From JAMXLO01 sp963791495 (GTDB lineage Bacteria; Pseudomonadota; Alphaproteobacteria; Acetobacterales; Acetobacteraceae), in assembly GCA_963791495.1 (NCBI GenBank), contig CAWBST010000027.1, positions 186,001-250,000 of the forward strand: a stretch of 64,000 bases of DNA, read 5' to 3'. The notes under the pieces are model-generated. The model worked only from the letters and a program-made list of their open reading frames with translations. It searched no databases and was not told the origin of the DNA. Position 1 is the first letter of the stretch. Each line of letters starts with the position of its first letter. Positions 28,429 to 36,663 of this stretch are shown here, piece by piece. The position numbers and the translations under genes were made by a program.

Positions 28429-30378
28429 TCACTGTACGCGGTTATCGACCAGCTCGTTCACCACCGCGGGATCGGCGAGCGTCGAGGTATCGCCCAGGCT
28501 GTCGGTCTCGTTGGCGGCGATCTTGCGCAGAATTCTTCGCATGATCTTACCGCTGCGCGTCTTCGGCAACGCCGGCGCCCACTGGATCGCATCCGGTGAT
28601 GCGATCGGTCCGATCTCCTTGCGCACCCATGTGACCAGTTCCTTGCGTAGGTCCTCGCTCGGTTCCTCGCCCAGCTTCAGGGTGACATAGGCGTAGATGC
28701 CCTGTCCCTTCAGCTCATGCGGGAAGCCGACCACCGCGGCCTCGGCCACCTTCGGATGCGCCACCAGCGCACTCTCCACTTCGGCGGTTCCCATGCGATG
28801 GCCTGACACGTTGATGACGTCGTCGACGCGGCCGGTGATCCAGTAGTAGCCGTCGGCATCACGCCGCGCGCCGTCGCCGGTGAAGTAAAGGCCCTTGAAT
28901 GTCGAGAAATACGTCTGCACGAACCGGTCATGATCGCCGAACACCGTGCGCATCATCCCGGGCCACGCATCCGCGAGACACAGGTTGCCCTCGCACGGAC
29001 CGTGCAGTTCGTGGCCATCACCATCGACGATGATCGGCCGCACGCCGGGCAGCGGCCGCGTCGCTGAACCTGGCTTAGTCGGAATCGCACCCGGCAGCGG
29101 TGAGATCAGGATGCCGCCCGTCTCCGTCTGCCACCAGGTATCGACAATCGGGCAGCGATGCTCGCCGACGACACGGTCATACCACAGCCAGGCTTCCGGA
29201 TTGATCGGCTCGCCGACGCTGCCGAGGATACGCAGAGACCGACGCGATGTCTTGCGCACCGGGCCTTCGCCGTCGCGCATCAGCGCACGGATCGCCGTTG
29301 GCGCGGTGTAGAAGATGTTGACCTTGTGCTTGTCCACCACCTGCCAGAAGCGCGAGCTGTCGGGATAGTTCGGAATGCCCTCGAACATCACAGTGGTGGC
29401 GCCGTTCGCCAGCGGGCCATAGACGATGTAGGTGTGCCCGGTTACCCAGCCGACATCGGCGGTGCACCAGTAGATGTCGCCGGGGTGGTAGTCGAACACG
29501 TTTTCATGGGTGAAGCTTGCCCACACCAGATAACCACCAGTCGTGTGCAGCACGCCCTTCGGCCGGCCCGTGCTGCCTGACGTATAGAGAATGAACAGCG
29601 GGTCCTCCGCGTTCATCTCCAGCGCCGGGCAGTCGGGCGACGAGACAGAACACAGCGTCGCATAATCGTGGTCGCGGCCGGACTGCATTGCGACCTTGCC
29701 GCCCGTCACCTTCACCACGATCACGTTCTTCACGTCCGGGCATGACTTCAACGCCTCGTCGGCGTTTGCCTTCAGCGGCACCTGGCGCCCGCCACGACGT
29801 CCCGCGTCGGCGGTGATCAGCAGTTCTGATGCGCAATCCTGGATACGGTTGGCCAGGCTGTCCGGCGAGAAGCCGCCGAACACCACGGAATGAATTGCGC
29901 CGATCCGCGCACAGGCCAGCATCGCCACCGCGGCCTCGGGCACCATCGGCAGATAGATCGTGACACGGTCGCCCTTCTTGACCCCGAGGCCCTTCATCGC
30001 ATTGGCCAGGCGGCAGACCTGTTCGTGCAACTCTCGATACGTCACGTGCTTCGAGACGGATGGATCGTCGCTCTCCCAGATGATCGCGGTCCGGTCGCCG
30101 TGCGTTGCCAGATGGCGGTCGAGGCAAGAGACCGAAGCGTTCAGCGTGCCATCCTCGAACCACTTGATCGACACATCGCCGGAGAAGCTCGCGTTCTTGA
30201 TCTTGGCGGGCGGCTTCATCCAGGCGACGCGGCGAGATTGCTCGGCCCAGAACCCATCCGGGTCGCGCGCGGCGCGCTCGAACATGTCCTGATAGCGCGC
30301 GGCCGTGATATGCGCCTTCGCGGCGATCTCGGGCTTGACCGGAAATAGCTGTCCGTCTGCTGGATGGACGTCTGGCAT
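28429..30378 (-). CDS. acsA: Acetyl-CoA synthetase
   Basis: A 649-residue enzyme that converts acetate, ATP and CoA to acetyl-CoA, AMP and pyrophosphate. It is full length for AcsA and shows IKWFEDGTLNASVSCLDRHL, VFGGFSPDSLANRIQD, ILYTSGSTGRPKG, VDTWWQTETGG, the TGDGARRDADGYYWITGR hinge and the catalytic lysine in LPKTRSGKIMRR, the lysine normally acetylated by Pat. It precedes the SLC13-type transporter on the same strand with about 100 bases between, which would fit organic-acid uptake and activation. Confidence 0.96.
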   Translation of the reverse strand: MPDVHPADGQLFPVKPEIAAKAHITAARYQDMFERAARDPDGFWAEQSRRVAWMKPPAKIKNASFSGDVSIKWFEDGTLNASVSCLDRHLATHGDRTAIIWESDDPSVSKHVTYRELHEQVCRLANAMKGLGVKKGDRVTIYLPMVPEAAVAMLACARIGAIHSVVFGGFSPDSLANRIQDCASELLITADAGRRGGRQVPLKANADEALKSCPDVKNVIVVKVTGGKVAMQSGRDHDYATLCSVSSPDCPALEMNAEDPLFILYTSGSTGRPKGVLHTTGGYLVWASFTHENVFDYHPGDIYWCTADVGWVTGHTYIVYGPLANGATTVMFEGIPNYPDSSRFWQVVDKHKVNIFYTAPTAIRALMRDGEGPVRKTSRRSLRILGSVGEPINPEAWLWYDRVVGEHRCPIVDTWWQTETGGILISPLPGAIPTKPGSATRPLPGVRPIIVDGDGHELHGPCEGNLCLADAWPGMMRTVFGDHDRFVQTYFSTFKGLYFTGDGARRDADGYYWITGRVDDVINVSGHRMGTAEVESALVAHPKVAEAAVVGFPHELKGQGIYAYVTLKLGEEPSEDLRKELVTWVRKEIGPIASPDAIQWAPALPKTRSGKIMRRILRKIAANETDSLGDTSTLADPAVVNELVDNRVQ

Positions 30379-30402
30379 AACGCGTTCCTTCCCTCGCTTG
30401 AC

Positions 30403-30807
30403 CTAGAGGCCGGCATCTTCGGGCACGTATATGGTGCCGTCCCTGATCTCGATCACGACCGGTTCCAGGCGATCGCCGAGGCAGGGACCGCTCAGGCATG
30501 AGCCGTCGGTTATGCCGAACTCGGCGCCGTGCGTGGCGCAGACGATAAGGCTGCCGTCGGCGGACAGGAAGCGGTCGCGCATAAAGTCGAGCGGCGTGCC
30601 GATATGTGGACAGGAATTCACATACACGAACACGGCGTCGCCCTGGCGGACGGCGAACAGGCCGGTGAAGCCGCCCGGCGGGGGAGGGAAGCCCTTGGAG
30701 GTGCCGTCGGGGATTTCATCGATCCGGCACAATTGGCGTTGCCCCCTCCCCCCAGCCCCCTCCCGCAAGGGCAGGGGGAGACCGGGACCTTCTCCGTGCT
30801 CGCTCAT
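30403..30807 (-). CDS. Rieske (2Fe-2S) ferredoxin-like protein with in-frame repeat insertion
   Basis: A 134-residue soluble Rieske protein. The cluster ligands are C-x-H in NSCPHIGTPLDF and C-x-x-H in VCATHGAEFG, with the disulfide-type cysteines missing, as in dioxygenase ferredoxins. Residues 10-22 (LPLPLREGAGGRG) are encoded exactly by the 39-bp palindromic element at 30742-30780; the flanking MSEHGEGPG and QRQLCRIDEIPDG read straight across it. The ATG overlaps the EVE gene stop (ATGA). It likely carries electrons to an oxygenase, partner unknown. Confidence 0.85.
   Translation of the reverse strand: MSEHGEGPGLPLPLREGAGGRGQRQLCRIDEIPDGTSKGFPPPPGGFTGLFAVRQGDAVFVYVNSCPHIGTPLDFMRDRFLSADGSLIVCATHGAEFGITDGSCLSGPCLGDRLEPVVIEIRDGTIYVPEDAGL
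30742..30780. repeat. 39-bp GC-rich element, copy 1 (inside Rieske CDS)
   Basis: A 39-base unit with a C-rich left arm, a centre CCCTCCCGCAAGGG and a G-rich right arm GCAGGGGGAG. It begins exactly at a codon boundary of the Rieske gene, adding 13 codons. One base in the right arm (GGGCAGG instead of GGGGAGG) differs from the copy at 34819. The same unit recurs at 34819, 34872 and 63780, with 38-base variants at 44836 and 44893. Confidence 0.9.
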
Positions 30808-31223
30808 CCCTTCCACCCGCCTAGCCGGCAGATGTAATCCCAGTGCGGCTTCGACACCGGCATCACTGACAGCCGCGACAATCTCACCAGAGCCATATCG
30901 GCCAGCTTCGGGTCGGCCTTGATGGCTGTCAGCGTGACCGGTTTCGGCATCGGCGCCACCGCCTTCACGTCGACGCACACCCACGGGCCTTCCTCCGCCG
31001 TGGGGTCCGGGTAGGCCTCGCGCACCACCTCCACCACACCCACGATGTCCTTGCTCTTGCCGGAGTGATAGAAGAAGGCGCGGTCGCCGTTCTTCATGGC
31101 CTTCAGATTGTTCCTGGCCGTGAAGTTGCGCACGCCGGTCCAGGGCTCCACGCCGTTCGCCACCTGCTGGTCCCAGGAGAACGCGTCCGGCTCCGACTTC
31201 ACCAGCCAGTATTGCCTTGCCAC
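30804..31223 (-). CDS. EVE domain-containing protein
   Basis: A 139-residue EVE-domain (PUA-like fold) protein of the thymocyte nuclear protein 1 family. Typical landmarks are YWLVKSEPDAFSWDQ, WTGVRNFTARNNLKAMKNGDRAFFYHSG and IVGVVEVVREAYPDPTA. Family members bind modified bases in DNA or RNA. The GTG at 31223 with GGAG and AGGATCG upstream removes a low-similarity extension. It is coupled to the Rieske gene by ATGA overlap and is divergent from ccmC. Confidence 0.88.
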   Translation of the reverse strand: MARQYWLVKSEPDAFSWDQQVANGVEPWTGVRNFTARNNLKAMKNGDRAFFYHSGKSKDIVGVVEVVREAYPDPTAEEGPWVCVDVKAVAPMPKPVTLTAIKADPKLADMALVRLSRLSVMPVSKPHWDYICRLGGWKG

Positions 31224-31305
31224 CGATCCTAACTCCCTACCTGCCCCACAGTACGACAACGCTGTCCGCCTTCAAACGGCGGCTGGCATGAGTTAGGTTG
31301 ACCGC

Positions 31306-32079
31306 GTGGATGCACGCTCCATCGTTGCCCCTCCCCCCAGTGGGCGAAACCCGGGGCGCTCCCTGCACCGTTTCGCCAACCCGGGACGTTTTCTGCGGCT
31401 GTCCGGCGCGGTGTTGCCGTGGCTTGCCGCTGTCGGCGTCGCCTTGACTGTCATCGGCCTGATCTGGGGCCTGCTCTTCGCTCCCTCCGACTGGCAGCAA
31501 GGTGATGCGGTGCGGATCATGTATGTCCACGTCCCGGCGGCGTGGCTTGCATCCGCAGGGTACCTGGGTCTCGCGCTCTGCTCTGTCCTGTCCCTGGTCT
31601 GGCGGCATCCCTTGGCCGATCTGGCCGCCGTCGAGATCGGGCCCGTCGGCGCGGGCTTCACCGCGCTGTGCCTGCTGACAGGCAGCATCTGGGGCAAGCC
31701 TATGTGGGGCGCCTGGTGGGTGTGGGACGCGCGGCTGACCTCGGTGCTGATCCTGTTCTTCCTGTATCTCGGCCACATCGCGTTGGTGCGCGCATTCGAC
31801 GACCCGGTGCGAGGCTACCGGTCGGGCGCCATCCTGGCGCTGGTGGGCGTGGTGAACCTGCCGGTGATAAAATTCAGCGTCGATTGGTGGAACACACTTC
31901 ATCAGCCGGCAACGATCAGTTTCACCGGAGCGCCGACAATGTATGTCGGCATGCTGTGGCCTCTGCTGTTCACCGCTATCGGCTACACACTGGTGTTTGC
32001 GGCCATCGTCGTGGCGCGCACCCGCGCCGCGGTGATGGAGACGGCGCATCCGTTCCCTGCTCATGGCGCGCGCCAGTGA
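31306..32079 (+). CDS. ccmC: Heme exporter/handling protein CcmC
   Basis: A 257-residue inner-membrane protein that loads heme onto CcmE. It has six predicted membrane helices and the tryptophan-rich heme-binding loop WGAWWVWDARLTS, flanked by the conserved histidines in YVHVPAAW and WWNTLHQP. The N-terminus begins with a GTG; the stretch IVAPPPSGRNPGRS before LHRFANPGRFLRLSG is atypical, and the true start may lie nearer the latter. It opens the ccm cluster. ccmA and ccmB, which usually precede it, are absent from the window upstream. Confidence 0.93.
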   Translation: MDARSIVAPPPSGRNPGRSLHRFANPGRFLRLSGAVLPWLAAVGVALTVIGLIWGLLFAPSDWQQGDAVRIMYVHVPAAWLASAGYLGLALCSVLSLVWRHPLADLAAVEIGPVGAGFTALCLLTGSIWGKPMWGAWWVWDARLTSVLILFFLYLGHIALVRAFDDPVRGYRSGAILALVGVVNLPVIKFSVDWWNTLHQPATISFTGAPTMYVGMLWPLLFTAIGYTLVFAAIVVARTRAAVMETAHPFPAHGARQ

Positions 32080-32088
32080 GACCGCCGC

Positions 32089-32244
32089 ATGACTCACTTG
32101 CCCTATGTCGTTGCGGCCTATGTGTTGGGAGTGGTGATCCCGGGCAGCTTCGCACTGTCGGCGTTCCTCCGCATGCGCACGGCGCAGCGCCGCCTTGCCG
32201 CCGTGGACCCCCGGGTCAAGCGCCCGGGGGCAGGCCGCCGGTGA
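32089..32244 (+). CDS. ccmD: Heme exporter subunit CcmD
   Basis: A 51-residue single-span membrane peptide (LPYVVAAYVLGVVIPGSF followed by an arginine-rich cytosolic tail). Position between ccmC and ccmE, length and topology are those of CcmD, which releases holo-CcmE from CcmC. It begins nine bases after the ccmC stop, and its own stop overlaps the ccmE GTG. Too short for sequence-only certainty, but context is strong. Confidence 0.85.
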   Translation: MTHLPYVVAAYVLGVVIPGSFALSAFLRMRTAQRRLAAVDPRVKRPGAGRR

Positions 32245-32744
32245 CCCGCAAGCGCCGCCGTCTTTGGATACTGCTGGCCTGCGGGCTAGGCCTTGGCTCC
32301 GCCACTGCGCTGGCGCTGTTCGCGTTCCGCGACAACCTGGTGTTCTTCCTTGCGCCGTCGGACCTGGCGAGCAAGGCGCCGCCGCCCGGCCGCACGTTCC
32401 GTCTCGGCGGATTGGTCGAGCAGGGCAGCGTGCAGCGCTCCACCGATGACGGTCATCCCGCTGCGACATTCCGCGTCACCGACGGCGGCGCGAGCGTCGA
32501 CGTAACCTATGTCGGCATCCTTCCCGACCTGTTCCGCGAGGGCCAGGGCGTGGTGACCTTGGGCGCCATGCAGCCCGACGGCACCTTCCGCGCCTCCGAG
32601 GTGCTGGCGAAGCACGACGAGACCTACATGCCAAAGGATGTGGCGGATGCGCTGAAGAAGTCCGGCCACTGGAACCCGTCCTCCGGCCCGCCGCCTCCCG
32701 CGGCGACGTGGAACACGCTGCAGGTCAGGAAGACCGGCGGATGA
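32241..32744 (+). CDS. ccmE: Cytochrome c-type biogenesis heme chaperone CcmE
   Basis: A 167-residue periplasmic heme chaperone with one N-terminal membrane anchor (RLWILLACGLGLGSATALALFAF). The covalent heme-binding histidine lies in LAKHDETYMP, with the conserved tyrosine four residues on, and the beta-barrel segments FRLGGLVEQGSVQR and VTYVGILPDLFREGQGVV precede it. The GTG start overlaps the ccmD stop. It receives heme from CcmC and delivers it to CcmF. Confidence 0.95.
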   Translation: MTRKRRRLWILLACGLGLGSATALALFAFRDNLVFFLAPSDLASKAPPPGRTFRLGGLVEQGSVQRSTDDGHPAATFRVTDGGASVDVTYVGILPDLFREGQGVVTLGAMQPDGTFRASEVLAKHDETYMPKDVADALKKSGHWNPSSGPPPPAATWNTLQVRKTGG

Positions 32745-32757
32745 GGGCGGCAAGTGA

Positions 32758-32837
32758 CGTCATTCCCGCGCAAGCGGGAACCCAGGCGGGCGGCACAGGT
32801 GAGGTGTCACTGGGTCCCCGCTTGCGCGGGGATGACG
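32758..32837. repeat. Palindromic repeat, CGTCATTCCCGC...ATGACG type
   Basis: An 80-base element with inverted arms TTCCCGCGCAAGCGGGAA and TCCCCGCTTGCGCGGGGA between ccmE and ccmF. The ends CGTCAT and ATGACG match the elements at 48088 and 11550. It is intergenic and does not disrupt either gene. Confidence 0.75.
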
Positions 32838-32844
32838 ACAGCGC

Positions 32845-34815
32845 ATGATCCCCGAACTCGGCCACTTCGCGCTGGCCCTCGCGGTGGTGATCGCCGGCGC
32901 GCAGGCGGTGCTGCCGCTGTTCGGCGCCCACGCGCGCGATGCCCGGCTGATGCAGACCGCGCCGGCGCTCGCGATCGGCCAGTTCATCGCGCTGGCGACC
33001 GCCTATGGCTGCCTGGTCTGGAGCGCCGTGGTGGACGACTTCTCGGTCGCCAACGTGGTGGAGAACTCCAACAGCCTGAAGCCTCTGATCTACAAGATCA
33101 CCGGCACCTGGGGGAACCACGAGGGTTCCATCCTGCTCTGGTGCCTGATCCTCGCGCTGTGCGGCGGCGCCGTCGCAGCCTTCGGACGCTCTCTTCCTTC
33201 GTCGCTGCGGGCCCGCGTGATCGGCGTCCTCGGCTTCACCTCTGCCGGCTTCCTGCTGTTCGCTCTGACCACGTCGAACCCGCTGGAACGCATCTGGCCG
33301 CCACCGATCGACGGCCGCGACATGAACCCGCTGCTGCAGGATCCCGGCCTCGCCGTGCACCCGCCGGTGCTCTATGCGGGCTATGTCGGCTTCGCCATTC
33401 CGTTCGCCTTTGCCGTCGCCGCGTTGCTGGAGGGCCGCGTCGATGCCGCCTGGGGCCGCTGGGTGCGCCCCTGGACCCTTGGCGCATGGTGCCTGCTGAC
33501 CGGCGGCATCGCTCTTGGCTCTTGGTGGGCTTACTACGAGCTCGGCTGGGGCGGTTACTGGTTCTGGGACCCGGTGGAGAACGCCTCGCTGCTGCCGTGG
33601 CTCTCCGGCACCGCGCTGCTGCACTCCGCCATCGTTGTGGAGAAGCGCGAGGCGCTGAAGATCTGGACCATCCTGCTGGCCATCGGCACGTTCTCGCTGT
33701 CGCTGTGCGGCACGTTCCTGGTCCGCTCCGGCATCCTCAACTCGGTGCACAGCTTCGCCAACGATCCGACGCGCGGCGTGTTCATCCTCGCATTGCTGGC
33801 GATCGTGATCGGCGGCTCGCTGCTGCTGTTCGCATTGCGCGCACCGGTGATGGCGCCGACAGGCATCTTCGCGCCGATCTCGCGCGAGGGCGCGCTGGTG
33901 CTGAACAACATCCTGCTCTGCTCGATCTGCGCCGTGGTGCTGACCGGCACCACGTATCCGCTGTTCGCCGAACTGCTGTTCGGCGCCAAGCTCAGCGTCG
34001 GGCCGCCGTATTTCCAGAGCACCGTGTTTCCGCTGGCGATCCCACTGTTCATCGCGATGTCGCTGGGCCCGGTGCTGCCTTGGAAGCGCGCCGAACTTTG
34101 GCCGGCGCTGCAAAAACTGTGGTGGGCCGCGCTGATCGCCGCTCTGGTCGGCATTGCGACGGCGCTGGGGCTGCGCGCCGGCCTCGCCGCGCTGGGCTTC
34201 GCTGCGGCGGCCTGGCTGATCGCTGGCGCGCTCGCCGAACTGGTGGAACGCACACGGCTGCTGCGAGCGCCGCTTGCGACGGTCGGCGCGCGCCTTGCCG
34301 CGCAGCCGCTGTCGGTGTGGGGATCGGCCGTGGCTCATGCCGGCATGGGCGTCACGATCGCCGGGATCGCCGGCATGTCGCTGGCCGTCAGCACGATCGT
34401 CGCGGTGCACCCGGGTCAGAGCGTTCGGCTTGGCGGCTACGACTGGACGCTGCTGGCGCTCCGCGACGGCCAGGGTCCGAACTATACGGCGCGCATCGCC
34501 GATATTCGGGTGAGCCGCGGCGATGATGAAATTGCCATGTTCCATCCGTCCCGCCGGATGTTCACGGTGCAGAAGACCACGGTCACCGACACCGCCATCG
34601 AGACCAACGGGTTGCGCGATCTCTACGCGGTCCTCGGCGAGGAGCGCGACGGCGCCGCGGTGCTGCGCCTGCACGTCAATCCACTGGCGCCATGGATCTG
34701 GTTCGGCGCGCTGGTCATGGCGGCGGGCGGCGCATTGTCGCTGGTCGATCGGCGTCTGCGCATCGGGGCGCCAGCGCGACGCGCGGCGGCAGTGAGGGCA
34801 GGTGTGGTGTCGTGA
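32845..34815 (+). CDS. ccmF: Cytochrome c heme lyase CcmF
   Basis: A 656-residue multi-spanning membrane protein, the core of the cytochrome c synthetase that attaches heme to apocytochromes. Recognisable segments are KITGTWGNHEGSILLWCL, PLLQDPGLAVHPPVLYAGYVG, GGIALGSWWAYYELGWGGYWFWDPVENAS (the WWD domain) and SGTALLHSAIVVEKREALK. Length is normal. It follows ccmE after a palindromic repeat and precedes ccmG with an inverted pair of 39-bp elements between. Confidence 0.97.
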   Translation: MIPELGHFALALAVVIAGAQAVLPLFGAHARDARLMQTAPALAIGQFIALATAYGCLVWSAVVDDFSVANVVENSNSLKPLIYKITGTWGNHEGSILLWCLILALCGGAVAAFGRSLPSSLRARVIGVLGFTSAGFLLFALTTSNPLERIWPPPIDGRDMNPLLQDPGLAVHPPVLYAGYVGFAIPFAFAVAALLEGRVDAAWGRWVRPWTLGAWCLLTGGIALGSWWAYYELGWGGYWFWDPVENASLLPWLSGTALLHSAIVVEKREALKIWTILLAIGTFSLSLCGTFLVRSGILNSVHSFANDPTRGVFILALLAIVIGGSLLLFALRAPVMAPTGIFAPISREGALVLNNILLCSICAVVLTGTTYPLFAELLFGAKLSVGPPYFQSTVFPLAIPLFIAMSLGPVLPWKRAELWPALQKLWWAALIAALVGIATALGLRAGLAALGFAAAAWLIAGALAELVERTRLLRAPLATVGARLAAQPLSVWGSAVAHAGMGVTIAGIAGMSLAVSTIVAVHPGQSVRLGGYDWTLLALRDGQGPNYTARIADIRVSRGDDEIAMFHPSRRMFTVQKTTVTDTAIETNGLRDLYAVLGEERDGAAVLRLHVNPLAPWIWFGALVMAAGGALSLVDRRLRIGAPARRAAAVRAGVVS

Positions 34816-34818
34816 CGG

Positions 34819-34857
34819 CCCCCTCCCCCCAACCCCCTCCCGCAAGGGGAGGGGGAG
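34819..34857. repeat. 39-bp GC-rich element, copy 2
   Basis: Begins three bases after the ccmF stop. Nearly identical to the copy in the Rieske gene. It is the left member of an inverted pair; the 14-base spacer 34858-34871 separates it from copy 3, and the pair can fold as one long stem of about 39 bp. Confidence 0.9.
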
Positions 34858-34871
34858 AAGGTAGTGCGGTG

Positions 34872-34910
34872 CTCCCCCTCCCCTTGCGGGAGGGGGTTGG
34901 GGGGAGGGGG
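34872..34910. repeat. 39-bp GC-rich element, copy 3 (inverted)
   Basis: Inverse orientation to copy 2 and identical in sequence to the copy at 63780. It ends eight bases before the ccmG ATG, so the hairpin could affect the ccmG ribosome site. Confidence 0.9.
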
Positions 34911-34918
34911 CCGCGCCG

Positions 34919-35476
34919 ATGACCCCGATCCAGCGCCGCGCCTTCCTCCTCGCCCCTCTTGGCGCGGCTGCACTTGGCGGCACTGCGTTCTGGCTCCTGC
35001 TCAACCGCATGCGCGAGGGCACCTACGATCCGCACGGCGTGCCCAGCATGCTGGTCGGAAAGCCGCTGCCGAGGTTCTCCCTTCCAGGCCAGCCGCCCTC
35101 CCAGGGCTTCTCCAGCACCGAAGTGACGGCCACTGGCCGGCCCACGCTGATCAACTTCTTCGCCTCCTGGTGCATCCCCTGCGTCGAGGAAGCGCCGGTG
35201 CTGATGACCCTGAAGCAGAAAGGCACCCCTATCTGGGGCATCGCCTATAAGGACAAGTCGGACGCCACGAGCCAGTTCCTGCGACAGAACGGCGACCCCT
35301 ATGCCCGAATTGCCCGCGACGAGCCGGGCAACACCGCGATCGACTTCGGCCTCTATGGCGTTCCGGAAACCTACGTGGTCGACAAGTCCGGCATCGTGCG
35401 TTGGCGCTGGGCCGGCGGCCTTAGTGCGGACATCGTGCAGCAGTCCCTCGCCCCGCTGATGCAAAGCCTGGCGTGA
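34919..35476 (+). CDS. ccmG: Thiol:disulfide interchange protein CcmG/DsbE
   Basis: A 185-residue membrane-anchored periplasmic thioredoxin. One N-terminal anchor, the redox motif WCIPC in NFFASWCIPCVEEAP, and the cis-proline segment GVPETYVVDKSG with the family glutamate are visible. It reduces the CxxCH thiols of apocytochrome c for heme attachment. The stop overlaps the ccmH GTG (GTGA). It is separated from ccmF by the inverted repeat pair. Confidence 0.94.
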   Translation: MTPIQRRAFLLAPLGAAALGGTAFWLLLNRMREGTYDPHGVPSMLVGKPLPRFSLPGQPPSQGFSSTEVTATGRPTLINFFASWCIPCVEEAPVLMTLKQKGTPIWGIAYKDKSDATSQFLRQNGDPYARIARDEPGNTAIDFGLYGVPETYVVDKSGIVRWRWAGGLSADIVQQSLAPLMQSLA

Positions 35477-35916
35477 AGCGGGTCCTTGCCGTCCTGCTTC
35501 TGCTTGCCTCACCCGCCTTCGCGGTGAGCGATCCCGCCGAACTGCTGCCCGACCGCGCCCAGGAACAGCGCGCCGAAGCACTCGGCCACCAGCTTCGCTG
35601 CCTGGTGTGCCAGAACGAGAGCGTCGAGGAATCCAACGCTGATCTCGCGCGCGATCTGCGCCGCATCATCCGTCAGCGTGTCGTGGCCGGCGACAGCGAT
35701 CAGCAGGTGATCGACTGGATGGTGGCGCGCTACGGCAACTTCGTCCGCCTGCGCCCGCCGTTCAACGCGATGACGTTCGTGCTCTGGGGCGCCCCCGGCA
35801 TCGCGCTGCTGGCCGGCCTTGCCGCCGCGGTCATCGCACGGCGGAGGCGCCCCGCCGCGCCGGCACCGCTCACCGATGCGGAACGTCAGCGACTGGCCGA
35901 TCTGCTGAAGTCATGA
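35473..35916 (+). CDS. ccmH: Cytochrome c maturation protein CcmH/CycL
   Basis: A 147-residue periplasmic, membrane-tethered protein with signal peptide (RVLAVLLLLASPAFA) and the redox motif LRCLVCQNES. A membrane helix near residues 100-120 (VLWGAPGIALLAGLAAAVI) and a short basic C-tail follow. It holds or reduces apocytochrome with CcmG. GTG start overlaps ccmG; the stop overlaps the next gene (ATGA). Confidence 0.94.
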   Translation: MKRVLAVLLLLASPAFAVSDPAELLPDRAQEQRAEALGHQLRCLVCQNESVEESNADLARDLRRIIRQRVVAGDSDQQVIDWMVARYGNFVRLRPPFNAMTFVLWGAPGIALLAGLAAAVIARRRRPAAPAPLTDAERQRLADLLKS

Positions 35917-36623
35917 TCTGGCTCGCCATCGCTCTGCTGGCGGCAATCGCTCTCGCGCCGCTGGCCCTGTCGCTGCGCCGCACCGCCGCCGCGCGCGGCC
36001 GGCAGGAGGCAGCCATCGCGCTGCATCACGCGCAGCTTGCCGAACTCGATCGCGATCTCGCCGACGGGCGCATCGCCGTGCCGGAACATGCCAGTGCCGT
36101 GCTGGAAGTGCAGCGCCGGCTGCTTGCCGCGGACAGCGGCGGCGAAGCGGAGTCGCGCATCAGCTCCCGTGGTCCCGTGCTGGTTGCGCTGCTGCTGCTG
36201 CCGCTCGGCGCGTTCGCGCTCTATCTGCTTGGCGGATCACCTGACCTGCCTGCCCAGCCGCTCGCCGATCGCGTCGCCCTTGCCCGCGAGCGTGAGGCCC
36301 GCGAGGTCACGCTGATCGCTCAGCTTCGCCGCCGGCTCGCCGAGATCGATCCACATTCCGAGCAGGCGCGTCAGGGCTACATCCTGCTGGGCAATGCGGA
36401 AGCGAGCCGTGGCCGGCTGCCGGAAGCGGCCGATGCCTGGCGCACTGCACTCGCCACACGCTTCGATCCGACGATCGCCGCGGAAGCGGCCGAGGCGATC
36501 ACCGAGGCGCAGGGCCACGTCACAGACGACGCGGCTGCGCTGTTCCGTCGCGCTCTCGCCGAATCGTCGGCTGATGCGCCGTGGCGCCCTATGGCACAGA
36601 AGCGGCTGTCCGAGATCAAATGA
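35913..36623 (+). CDS. ccmI: Cytochrome c-type biogenesis protein CcmI
   Basis: A 236-residue membrane protein with two N-terminal helices (WLAIALLAAIALAPLAL and LVALLLLPLGAFALYLL) flanking a coiled-coil-prone cytosolic loop, then a TPR-like periplasmic domain (GYILLGNAEASRGRLPEAADAWRTAL). CcmI chaperones apocytochrome c to CcmF-CcmH. It ends the ccm transcript; the ATG overlaps ccmH by four bases. Confidence 0.9.
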   Translation: MIWLAIALLAAIALAPLALSLRRTAAARGRQEAAIALHHAQLAELDRDLADGRIAVPEHASAVLEVQRRLLAADSGGEAESRISSRGPVLVALLLLPLGAFALYLLGGSPDLPAQPLADRVALAREREAREVTLIAQLRRRLAEIDPHSEQARQGYILLGNAEASRGRLPEAADAWRTALATRFDPTIAAEAAEAITEAQGHVTDDAAALFRRALAESSADAPWRPMAQKRLSEIK

Positions 36624-36663
36624 GCTCGGATAGATTGACGACAAACCGAGGGAGCGAAACGCC

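Noticed and set aside
31323..31345. C-rich stretch in the ccmC N-terminus as another 39-bp element
   Set aside because: Only about ten bases resemble the left arm and the rest diverges, so it is not counted as a copy.
30742..34910. Clustered repeats as a CRISPR array
   Set aside because: Units are few, unequally spaced, inverted relative to each other, and no cas genes are present.
32725..35022. Minus-strand ORF of 765 codons opposite ccmF/ccmG
   Set aside because: A mirror of high-GC coding sequence: arginine/alanine/glutamine-rich, without domain motifs, and it covers known ccm genes.
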